NCBI GenBank assembly: GCA_035771175.1
Contig: CM069594.1
Location: 16,959,670 to 17,023,669 of the forward strand
Length of the DNA: 64,000 nucleotides
Direction: 5' to 3'
From: Paratinospora sagittata
Lineage: Eukaryota > Streptophyta > Magnoliopsida > Ranunculales > Menispermaceae
Made by a program: the position numbers and the translations under genes. Positions 44,823-55,216 of this stretch are shown piece by piece (the first letter of the stretch is position 1; each line of letters begins with the position of its first letter). A model generated the notes under the pieces. The model saw only the letters and a program-made list of their open reading frames with translations, did no database searches and was not told the DNA's origin.

Positions 44823-46418
44823 ATGGCCTCAAGTGAAGGAACGACTTCCGGTAGTAGGGAACCAATTCCCACCAGACTCAAGGAATTGTCCAAAAGGGAG
44901 GTTATGACTATGAGGAGTATCGACAATAGAGATCTCCACCTCCATCCGATCCTTCAGGAAAAAACTCGCAATACTGGGGTGGTTGAACATAACAAAAGTT
45001 GAGGGTCACGTCTCTTACAACTTGATGAAATCCTTCTACGAAGCCATGAATTGCGTAGGACTTCAAGAAGATGGGATCAGCCCTGTTTTAGAGACAACGG
45101 TCAGGGAACAAAGATTTTTATCAACGTCGAAATTATTGCACGACTTATGGAGATTCCGATTGAAGATAGAATCATTGACCCACACGAACCCTTGACAATT
45201 GCAGAGATTGCAGAGTCCAACGAACAGTTGTTCAATTCCTTCGCCAAAAACCCAGTACACCCAATCAACGTACGCCCACCTCCCAAACAATCTCCTTAAA
45301 CCACGTCTTGCCGGCCTTGGAAAGATCGTATTCGGCAACATCTTGCCGGAAAAGGTGGCTGGAGGTGCTATGTCAAGGGCTCAACTTCTCGTGCTATATT
45401 GCATAGAGAAGAAAATTAAGGTCTCCTTACCTCACATCATCATCCAACAAATGTTGCGAGTGATTCAAAACCCTTTAAGGAAGGAACTCCTCGGCTACGG
45501 AGTCTTGAACATGAGGATGTTGTACGAGGCAAACGTCAACATTTTTGATGAGTCATCGAAGCAGATCACTGAAGCAGTTACAACACCCTCTATCTTCAAG
45601 ATATTTGTCATAAGTGGAGGGGTAACTGACGAGGAAGTATTTGGCGCGACTTTAGGAGGAAATAGCGAAAGAATTAGAGACGAAAATGGATGTTGTTACC
45701 GAAAAAGTCGACGTAAGATTCCTGTTAGGGAGGTACCAAATAACGAGCCAAACCAGAACCCTACGTCAACCCAGCCTCGAATAATGATCCAACCGAGCAC
45801 CTGTTCTCTAAGGAAGATTTATTTGCCAACCTAAATCAACCTCAACCAAATCAGGATAGACAAGAAGTTCCAGCAAATCCACCTTCCTGGAACATGCCAA
45901 CTCAAGGCAATACTACATACCAAAGGTTTCCAACTCCTGAAGTACCGTATCGGCTAGTTCCACAAGTTTCGGTGAACCAACAACAACAAAATTTTGTGGC
46001 ACCAAATCTTGGAAGACAGGGCATCCCAATGAGCCCATGGTTTCAAGACTTTTCAACCCAAGCATATCCAAATGTCCAAGGGGTTCCAGTTATGAAATCC
46101 CCATACAATCAAAACAACTACCCCACACCTACGAGTCAACAGTACGGCCAATACTTTCCACCAATGCCTACGGCCTACCCTGCACCTATGAGATAGTCAA
46201 ACCATCAACCATCGATGGGGAAATTGACTAACCCATTTGAGCAGTTAAACGTGATAATAGCTAGTATTGCTCGGATATAGGAGACTCAAAATACTTTGTT
46301 AACACGTATGCAAAACGTCGAAGAACAATGAGCAAATTCTCAACCTTCTTTTAGTAGTCTTTCTGTACCTAGCAGGAGGTCTAGAAGGAGCAATAGTAGG
46401 CACGAAAATCAGGAATGA
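44823..46418 (+). pseudogene. G2 extra 5' ORF upstream of gag, 'putative plant transposon protein'-like
   Basis: Starts MASSEGTTSGSREPIP and needs several frame changes (stops near 44999, 45298, 45834 and 46194). An N-terminal region with LMKSFYEAMN (about 45020) and IFINVEIIARLMEIP (about 45113-45160) is followed by the core AMSRAQLLVLYCIEKKIKVS, LPHIIIQQMLRVIQ and LGYGVLNMRMLYEANVNIF (45370-45550). Spacing and pattern match the ORF2 domain of C1 and C2 (LFLTWCILQKKKINLPYILM). A Q/P/N-rich C-terminus (45894-46200) ends in an S/R-rich tail. Most chromoviruses have no gene here, although Ogre-type elements do have an ORF before gag. Function unknown. Confidence 0.65.
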
Positions 46419-47191
46419 TCACTGGCTTTGTAAAAAAATATTTTATATATGATTGAAATGTTTTGTTTAAGACTATCTTTGGTGGGCCGACTTACAACCA
46501 TTCTTTCTTTTGTATCACTACCTTTGGAGTGGTATGGGACACAACAAAATTGGAGGATACTAAATAAAATGTGAAAGTAAGAAAACCCACGACCTTGTAT
46601 GAAAAAAACATTTGGAGAAAGTTGCATTACTAACATTATCATTAAGTTCACACAGTATGGGACGAGTAAACTTGGACGATACTATTAGTGAACTAGTATT
46701 CAGCCGATGTTTTATAGAGACCGTGTTCATACAACTTAACTTGGTCGACACCCTTATTACCAAATTCATGTGGTATGGGACACATGAATTTGGATAATAG
46801 TCGAAAAGACTAAACGAAAGAGTTTGAATACATAAGATTACGATGAAACGTTAGATTAGGATATTTGCCGAGGCAAATCTTAGAATTCTTATGAGTCGAA
46901 TGAATTTTCAATGAAATATATATGTATGTTCACAAAAACCAGAACCAAAACATTTGAAATACTTGCAAAGTTTTATACTTATTATATAAACATTCTAACC
47001 TTGTTTTACACCATGGCCAAACATACGAGGCACATAAGATTCTTTGATTCCTCAACAAAAACCTTACACTATACTTAGAAAAATAGGTGGTTTTTATATT
47101 ACTCTCGAAATTGTTGTTGAGAATACCATAACATTATACTTGGCTACAATTTCCTAAATCATGATTTTACTTTCTCCTTGCCAGTGAGAAA
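46419..47191 (+). repeat. G2 pre-gag leader with three diverged tandem units
   Basis: GGTATGGGACACAACAAAATTGGAGGATA-like text recurs at about 46531, 46656 and 46769 (spacing 125 and 113). Each has the core GTATGGGAC followed by TTGGA.GATA. From 46980 the leader matches bases 1-217 of the window. No gene. Confidence 0.7.
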
Positions 47192-48422
47192 ATGCAAACC
47201 AGGAAGAGAGGAAGGTCACATACTGTCCGTCCAATAGAGGAGGCACCTCCTGAGATACAGAACCAGGAACCGTCGCCTCCAACGACAACATAGGCCACAC
47301 CTGACACTACTACTACGTCTGGGCAGGCAGTGCCACCCCAACCCACACCCTTTGCCATGCCTTCGAGTATGAAAGTCTTCTTCACCGAATTTATCTAGAA
47401 GATGAAAGTAACAGTTCAGACGGCCATTCGTGATACCGCGGCCAATCAGGTTGTCACTGTTCAGGCACCGGTGAGATCTGGGTCGAAGACTCAAACCGAC
47501 AAGATTACGAAATACAAGAGGCTACAACCTCTTACTTTTGCTGGCACCATTGATGCTGAAGAGGTGCAGAAATGGCTGGATGAGTCAAAGAAGGCTCTCG
47601 ATGCAATGAGAGTCGATGAGGCTCGAAAGATTCCACTTACGACCTACCAACTTATTGGTGGAGCAAATACATGGTGGATAACAGTAAAGGAAGACCCAAG
47701 GGTCAACACTACGGACATGACTTGGCAACAGCTCGAGTCATTGTTTATTGATGAGTACTTCCCAGGCGTTGTGAAGAGGCAGAAGCACGAGGAGTTTGCC
47801 AAACTATACCAAGGCGGCATGACAGTCAAGGAGTATGCTGGCAAGTTTAAAGAATTATTGGTCTACTCTCTCTCCACCATCTCAACGGAGCAAGATAAGA
47901 CCGAGAAATTCTACAATGGCCTTCGTCCTGACATTCAACAAGCCTTGTCGATCTTGGATCTCAAGATTTATAGGGAGGTCGTTGACAAGGCCATGAGCTT
48001 TGAGCAGGAGAAGATTGTGCAGGAGCAGAGATTGAATAGGGGAAAATGGCCTGCAACGTTTTCCCAACAAGGCTCGGAACAGGGCAACAAGAAGAAACCC
48101 TACCCAGCCTTCCTAACCCCTGTTAAGAAGAATGAGGCCACGACACCTGTGGCTGAACCATCTAACCTTGGCCAGCAGGGTTTTCGCAATCATGGCCGCG
48201 GAGGCAGTAATGGCAGGGGTGGTCATCGAAACGGCAATGGCAGAGGTGGTGGTCAGAACCACAATCAACATGGCCAACAGAACCATCAGCAGCAGAGGCT
48301 GACGTGTTACAACTGCGGCCAACAGGGCCATGTAAGAAATGCCTGTCCCTCACCTTCAGCAACCTATTCCCGTTGTTCCAGTCCAACAAGCACCACCTGC
48401 TTTTAATGCCAAACCCAGGTAG
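47192..48422 (+). pseudogene. gag: G2 gag, nearly intact
   Basis: The ATG at 47192 aligns with G1 (218). After two early stops (47290, 47398) a long open stretch (47402-48406) contains the gag domain (WWITVKEDP, LFIDEYFPGVVKRQKHEEF, MTVKEYAGKFKELLVYS), a G/R/N/Q-rich tail and a CCHC knuckle CYNCGQQGHVRNAC (48307-48348). One extra base near 48350 shifts the frame; in the shifted frame reading continues to TAG at 48420-48422, the same stop as in G1. Confidence 0.92.
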
Positions 48423-51400
48423 AACCAGCAGAACCTGGGGCAACAAAACCAGGGCAGAGCATTTGCTATCGCTCAACAACCCCTCCCAGACAACAATGTA
48501 GTCAAAGGTACATTCCCCTTGTTCAATGCAAAGGTGCATGTGTTGTTCAATTCGGGTGCTACGCATTCTTTTATATCGTCTGCATTGGTAAGACATTTAG
48601 GGTTGCATCCTGAACCCACATAAATTACAATCCATGTCACATCACCTTTAGGATCTAGTACTGACGTGAATTTGCAGTGTTCTCGATGTGAGCTTCGAAT
48701 GGCAGAACAAATAATATATGCAGATCTTTTTGTGATGAACATTGAAGACTTCGACATCATCCTCCACATGGACTTGCTCGCACCACTGAATGTAAAGATC
48801 GATTGTATGAAGAAGCAAGTTCAGTTAACCTTGCCCACAGGGGAGTTTGCCAAGATTCAGGGAATAAGGAAATGGATACACAACTCGACTGCTGCACTTC
48901 TCAAGGCACAGCTTCGAGCTCTATCCCTTGGTGATGAAAATGAATCACCAGCACTGTACCCTCTCAAAGTACACGATGTTTCCGTAATATCTGAATTCCC
49001 AATAGTTTTTCTAAATGACCTTCCTGGTCTACCTACGGTTAGGGAATTCGATTTTGAAATCAATCTCATACCTGGGACCAGTCCTATCTCAATTCCACCA
49101 TATAAAATGTCAAATGTCGAGCTCGTCGAATTGGACAAACAATTGAAGGAATTAGAGAGTAATGGCTTTATCAGAAAAAGTTCATCACCCTGGGGCGCTC
49201 CAGTTCTGTTTGTTCGCAAAAAGGATGGTTCCTTATGACTTTGCATCGACTATCGCAAGCTGAATAACGTCACCATTAAGAACAGATACCCATTGCCCAG
49301 GATCGATGACTTGTTCGACCAACTTAGAGATGCCAAATACTTCTCTAAGATCGATTTACGATCCGGTTCTCACCAACTCCGGATCTGAGAGTCGGACATT
49401 ACCAAGACAACATTCAGAACTCGATACGGTAACTATGAGTTCTTGGTCATGTCGTTCGGTCTAACAAATGCACTTGTTGCATTCATGGATTTGATGAACC
49501 GCATCTTCATGTTATACTTAGATTGATTTGTGGTGGTTTTTGTGGACGATATCTTGATATATTCCTCAACCGAAGAAGACCATAAGATACATCTGAAGAT
49601 AGTCCTCCAGGCCTTGAAAAGCCACCAGTTGTATGCAAAGTTGAGTAAGTGCAAATTTTGGGCAAAACAAGTTCAATTCCTAGGCCATGTGGTTTCAAGC
49701 AATGGCATTGAGGTCGATCCTTCTAAGGTTGAAATGGTTTTAAACTGGAAGCAGCCTACCACTGTTACTCAAATTAGGAGTTTTCTTGGTTTGGCTGGCT
49801 ATTACAGACGCTTCATCAAGGACTTCTCAAAGATTGTTGAACCTATGACAAAGCTCACTCGAAAAGACGTGCGATTCATTTGGAATCCCGCCTGTGAAAC
49901 ATCATTTCAGGAATTGAAGAAGCGCCTCACGACGGTACCAGTACTCATCACTCCAAGAAATGCACTTGGATTTTCACTATACACCGGTGCCTCTCTCCAA
50001 GGCTTAGGTGCCACTAAAGCAAGAAGGCCAAGTTGTAGCATATGCCTCGAGGCAACTGAAGATTCATGAGGGCAATTACCCAACAGATGACTTGGAACTT
50101 GCAGCTGTCGTATTGCACTGAAGCTGTGGCGTCATTACCTATACGGTGAACGATTTGAGGTCTTCTCGGATCACAAGAGTCTTAAGTACATCTACACCCA
50201 GAGAGACCTAAACCTCCGACAAAAACGATGGTTGGAATTCTTGAAAGATTATGACTTTCAACTCCAGTACCATCCTGGTAAGGCCAATGTTGTGGCTGAT
50301 GCCCTGAGTAGAAAATCTTATGTTGCTTGCACTCTTAACTTTGAAATGGGGAAGTTGGCTACAGAGATGGAGAATTTTAACCTACAACTGATCGAGGAGG
50401 GAACAAGATCACTACTTTCTCAATTGTTAGCCAACTCTGAGCTGGTTCGAAAGATTTCAGCAGCTCAAGCCAACGACCCTATGTTAATGGAGAAACGCAA
50501 ACTTCTACTCAGCGGACAGGACCTTCATCACTGGTCGGTCTTTGAAGACGGGAACGTTTTCTATAAAAAACGTCTCTGTCTACCGAACGATCCTGAGGTT
50601 CAGAAAGAAGTGCTCACTGAAATGCACTGTTCGAGGTTCGCTATGCATCCTGGGGGTGACAAGATGTACAAGGATGTCAAGAGAAAATTCTGGTTTTCTG
50701 GAATGAAAAAGGCGATTGCACACTTCGTTGCTCGATGTCTCGTTTGCCAGCAAGTTAAGGTAGAATGAAGACTTTCCTCTAGACTTCTCCAGCAATTACC
50801 AATTGGAGAATGGAAGTGGGAGAACATCGCAATGGATTTTGTTACGGCCTTGCCTCGAAATAATAAAGGGCAAAATGCTATCTGGGTTATCATTGATAGA
50901 CTTACAAAGTCTGCACACTTTTTGCTAATAAAGTTCACGGATAACCCCGCCAAACTTGCCGAACAATATGAAAGAGAGATCGTATGCCTCCATGGCATAC
51001 CACTCATGATCGTCTCTGATCGAGACCCTCGATTCATATCAAAGTTTTGGCAAAGCTTCTAGAGTAGAATGGGCTCTAAGATCACCATGAGCACAACCTT
51101 TCACCTTCAGACTAATGGACAGTCAGAACGTCTTATCCAAATCTTGGAAGACATGTTACGGTGTTGCATTTTGGACTTTCATGACGGATGGAAAAAATAC
51201 TTACATTTAGCTGAGTTTGCATACAACAACTACCAAACTAGTATCGACATGGCACCGTACGAGGCTCTCTATGGTCGCCCTTACAGATCTTCGGTATACT
51301 GGTTAGATATGGCAGATCGACCGCAGTTGGGCCCTGACCTAGTTCAAGAGACTTCTGAGAAGATTACACTAGTAAAAGAGCGACTTCGTGTTGCACAAAG

Positions 51401-51879
51401 TCGACAGAAGAGCTATGCTGACAAGCAGAGGTAGCCTCTAGAATTTGATAATGGGGGACTTGGTTTTTCTAAAAGTTCAGCCCACAAGAGGTGTCAAATG
51501 CTTTGGGATAAAAGGAAAGCTTTCCCCATGGTATATCGATCCATTTCAGATCATTGAACGTATTGGCAAACTTGCTTATCGTTTGTCCCTTCCATTGTCC
51601 ATGTGTAAGGTTCATGACGTTTTTCACGTATCCATGTTTCGAAAGTATCACCTTGATCTTTCGCATATCATCCCTCTAGTCGAGGTTCGGGTTGAAGAAG
51701 GAAATAGGTATCAGGAGAGAGCGATACAGATTTTGGATAGAAAAGCTCAAGAACTAAGGCGACGTAGCATACCACTTGTGAAGGTGCTCTGGGATCACCA
51801 CGGAGTAGAGGAAACAACATGGGAACTAGAAACAACAATTAATCAGAAATACCCTAAATTATTTTCTAGTAATAACTGA
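48423..51879 (+). pseudogene. pol: G2 pol: protease, RT, RNase H, integrase, chromodomain
   Basis: The protease active site reads LFNSGATHSF (about 48544-48573): the catalytic Asp is Asn. RT has VELDKQLKELESNGFIRKSS, WGAPVLFVRKKDGSL and the catalytic [11 protein letters not shown] (49533-49565). RNase H lies at about 49960-50330. Integrase has the zinc motif H..H..C..C (50630-50760: [21 protein letters not shown]) and the DDE core with Asp in MDFVTALP (50832), Asp in SDRDPRF (51016) and Glu in GQSERLIQ (51119). The chromodomain (VKVLWDHHGVEETTWELE) is at 51720-51870; stop TGA at 51877. Stops at 49236, 49387, 49524, 50120, 50766, 51061 and 51432 mean it is inactive. Confidence 0.94.
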
Positions 51880-51969
51880 TGTTGCGATACATTGTACTAT
51901 TTCACTTATCAATAAAATGATGAAACTTTGGTTACAAATATCTTAATACATCGTTTCACTTGAATAACT

Positions 51970-52487
51970 ATGCAGATGTCTGAAAATAATATTGATGGAT
52001 ATAGTGACGCACACATGCAATGGCCTCCTTGGCCACCTGTGGCGACTTCTCCAGGATCTGAGTCTAGTCACAACTACCTTGCATCACCAACTCCATCACC
52101 ACACAGGCAGCGATCCTTATCGCCAGAGCGCGCATTAATTTTTCGTAACAATTTTTCCCAAAACAATCCCGTGCCCTCATCTTGGAAGGATCTTCTACCA
52201 AAATTGCCAGGTGGCCGAATTCGAACAACAACACAAAAAAGCACCCGCCGCTCAACCTACCTCCCCTTAAACGATGCGACCAGCGCCCTACACCACCACC
52301 TGTTAAGCAAACGTTGAAATCTTCTAAGGAAGAATCCGACTCCATTTGCTCTCCATGGTTTCATGATGTTGAGGATTCCACTGGCCACAGTGCCATTCAA
52401 GGCCCATATAGGCATTACCTTGAACTAGCAACCGATGGCGACGACAGTGAATCTCACCCAGATAACTATCATGACTACTTGGACTGA
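51970..52487 (+). pseudogene. G2 short 3' ORF, homologous to G1 4903-5411
   Basis: Starts MQMSENNIDGYSD; a frame change is needed near 52200. A Pro/Ser/Arg-rich middle (SPTPSPHRQRSLSPERA) is followed by an H/D/S-rich end (WFHDVEDSTGHSAIQGPYRH, then DDSESHPDNYHDYLD). Conserved in position and sequence with G1, between pol and the PPT. SR-like and acidic segments suggest a disordered protein; no known domain was recognised. Confidence 0.55.
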
Positions 52488-52508
52488 TTTCGAGGGCAAA
52501 ATCCTTTT

Positions 52509-52521
52509 AAGGGGGGTAGAG
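52509..52521 (+). other. G2 polypurine tract
   Basis: AAGGGGGGTAGAG touches the 3' LTR; identical to G1. Confidence 0.9.
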
Positions 52522-53885
52522 TGTAATACCCTAGGTTTGCGCAAAAAAAAAAAAAAAAAAAAACTTTGTTCGGGCGCCATTTTTTCTATATAAAGAACTC
52601 CTCCCCCTTCTCATTTCTCACGCCAAAATCACTTCTCCTTGTGATTTTTCTTCTCTTTTTCACTCATTTTGAGTTTTTGTCTTCTCTTTTGAGACTTTCT
52701 TTCTGAGACTCTCTGTGCGGTGCAATGCAGTTCTGCCCGGGGGAAGGCGCCAGTTTTCAACGGAGTTTTTATCTGAAGGTGGGGAACAAACATAGGTTTG
52801 CGTGCCTTATAACTTTTATTAAAGTTTACATTCATTTATCATTATGTCTACTATTCATTTTCACTGCATTATTGCGTATAATGTTCATACTGTCATACTT
52901 ATGCCTGTATATTTGGAGTTCATGTATTACATTGTTATTATGTCGGATTAGTGGTTAATCTAGCTCAACCAGACTTAGTCTTGTCCTCAGTAACTTTAAA
53001 TAGTGAACGGGAGGCAGCGTGCTACTCTAGACGATTGGTATTTAAGTTGATCTCGTGTCTCACCTCTCAACTGGAGACTGATCTGGTTGGTCTTATTTGA
53101 AAGCTATTAGCTTATACAAGTAATACTGAATGTCCTAACTTTGCACGTAGTGATACCGACCCTGATAAGGATCACTAGAAGTTGTCAAATCCTGTCTAAA
53201 TGTAAAAGTAAAGACCGGACCAGTTCATGCGTTGACATCATACATAGCACCACCTAGGGACGTATGTGGTTTATGATTCATAGAATAGTTAGAAGCGTGC
53301 TCGCTATTCATTATATTTCTCTGGAGAGGGACGTACAATGAGAACCTGACTACTTCTGGGGAGGGACATCCGTACGTGAATCCAGAGCGTCGTTCCTGAG
53401 GTGGGACGTACAATGAGAACCCGGCTACTCCTTGGGAGGGACATCTGTACATGAACTCAGGCGATGTAAAGTCATCAAACCAATACGAGACGGTGTCATG
53501 CATACATACATATTGGATTGATTATGATGCTCTGATGTGTATTTAAGATATTTGATTATGAAGTTTGCTTTATTAATTGTTATAGTCACGAACTATTTTA
53601 CCCACTGAGCGTGTAGCTCACCCCGTTGTTATCCGATTTTTCACAGGAGATTAGGGTGGACTGGGTGCAGGTTTTTGGGCCCACATTTTTCTACCCTTTG
53701 TATTATTCATTGGGAATTTTGGGAGAATGTTCCCTTAACTATTTCATGTACAAATATATTCTAAAATTAATGAAATTAGACTTGTACTTAATCGTGTTTC
53801 CACACACTCAATTATTGTTAAAATGCATTCGCACCCCGTCCGTGATTGTCCCGCCGGTTTAGGTGTGTCCAGGCGGGGTGTGACA
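52522..53885 (+). repeat. G2 3' LTR
   Basis: 1364 bp, TGTAATACCCTAGG ... GGGGTGTGACA. It has a longer A-tract (about 52544-52563) than the 5' LTR and lacks a short GGGCACCTGCCC segment present there. Scattered substitutions indicate an old insertion. Confidence 0.95.
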
Positions 53886-54113
53886 GTTGAACCATAGAGA
53901 TCAATGCCGGTTTCAATTCAAAGTTGTTCGCATTGATAGGCATGCGAACAATACTCGAGTAATTATCATTGGGGACCGACTTGAAGTAGTCTCATAAGGT
54001 CAACTGATTTTGCTCGTCGGCCATTGCTTCGGCTTCAATTATTCTCTCTCTTTTTAGTCTTCCAAAAGTGCGTTCAATTTCAGGATCGAACAATAGTACT
54101 TCAAAACTTCATC
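53886..54113 (-). pseudogene. E2 gag, N-terminal part
   Basis: The minus strand encodes LLFDPEIERTFGRLKRER, then MADEQNQLTL and MPINANNFELKPALISMVQ, typical of the start of Tat/Athila-type gag. One stop follows LTL. The other part of the gene starts at 43087, beyond G2; the frames join when one GTTGA is kept. Confidence 0.85.
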
Positions 54114-54232
54114 CTCGTTGCATAAACTCTTAAAATCTTATCAAACATAAACTAAGAAAGAAAATCAGAGAATAAGATAAAAATAAAAATTAAAGTTAAC
54201 AAACACGATATTAGTGAAAACTAGTATCTCAA

Positions 54233-54250
54233 TCCCCAACAACGGCGCAA
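54233..54250 (-). other. E2 primer-binding site (tRNA-Asp)
   Basis: The minus strand reads TTGCGCCGTTGTTGGGGA, close to TGGCGCCGTTGCCGGGGA expected for plant tRNA-Asp (16 of 18). Confidence 0.85.
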
Positions 54251-54256
54251 AAAACT

Positions 54257-55216
54257 TGTGTGCAAAACCGCAAGTGCACGGTTTCAAGTTATAATATATA
54301 AGAATCGAGTATCATCCTCAGGAGTTGTTACTACACTAGCTATCACGTTTTAACCCAAATTTTATTTAGAAAATCAGATTTGATAGTTCAAGTAATTAAA
54401 ACAACTAAGTATTAAACTAACAATGCAATAGAAATCAAATAGGAAATCAATAATAGAATGGTCTAGAGGTTGGATATCACCTCACTCTCAACTATGCGTT
54501 TATATATATTTACTATTAATTTGATTCTTTCGTTTATAAGTTGAAAATCTTAACGTTTTTAATTCCCTCTTTTGGAGCACCAACTAGAGCATATTATTGT
54601 CACCTTGGCATTACTCTTTCGATGAAAACCTAAGATAACAATAACTCATTAAGTTCCATGATTTTCTTCCAATGATTTCAAAGGTTCGCGATCTCCTTTT
54701 GAGTCTCACGATAACCTATGTTATATTTTCAAGTTCCAACCCAAGGTACCCTCTTTTGGAGCATCTACCTCAAGTCTATGATCATCTAATCCGTGATCAA
54801 GGGATCAAAAGCATTAAACCCCAAAAAATATAAATAAACTAGAAAACTTCATTAATAATAATCAAACAATGAAAACTAAGACATAATATCGAGTTTGGAT
54901 CAATTAACCGTCTAGAAAAGGGATTTAGTTCATAACTAAAAACATAAAAAAACTAAACAATGGTTTGAACACGAATAAGAACAATGAAAAACAAACTAGA
55001 ATGGTGTAGAGAATCTTGAATAATCTTAAATCTTGATCTTCTTCTCCTATTCGCTCCAGCCGTAATCTTCTTGTTCTCCACTCTATGATACTTCCAAAAC
55101 CCTTTCATAATGTTCTATTTATATTAAGAAGTCCATAGAAACAAACCATGTCTTATTCAGATCTAAATTGGCGAAGTTAGAAGAGAAAAACCAAAATTAG
55201 CAACTTTCTAAAAATC
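54257..55216 (-). repeat. E2 5' LTR (right copy), truncated
   Basis: 960 bp matching 36209-37187, ending at ...CAACTTTCTAAAAATC where the next LTR starts. About 430 bp of the LTR are absent from the window. Confidence 0.87.

Larger units (their letters stand above)
43088..53885 (+). mobile_element. G2: complete Ty3/gypsy chromovirus (Tekay/Del-like)
   Basis: 10,798 bp with two LTRs (TGTAATACCC ... GTGTGACA) and perfect target duplication GTTGA (43083-43087, 53886-53890). Order: LTR, iMet PBS, 5' ORF, repeat-bearing leader, gag, protease, RT, RNase H, integrase, chromodomain, 3' ORF, PPT, LTR. It is structurally complete but has stops and frameshifts in all frames. It lies in the minus-strand gag of E2; discounting it and one GTTGA rejoins the E2 frame exactly. 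Confidence 0.96.
36209..55216 (-). mobile_element. E2: gag-protease-only Tat/Athila-like gypsy element with nested E3 and G2
   Basis: Left LTR 36209-37621 and right LTR 54257-55216, both beginning TGTGTGCAAAAC on the plus strand. The PBS is tRNA-Asp and the gag-protease frame is on the minus strand. There is no RT, RNase H or integrase between protease and the 3' LTR, so E2 is non-autonomous. Solo LTR E3 and chromovirus G2 lie inside its gag-protease gene. The right LTR is truncated at 55216, so the right target duplication is lost (left flank GTTGT, 36204-36208). Confidence 0.88.
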
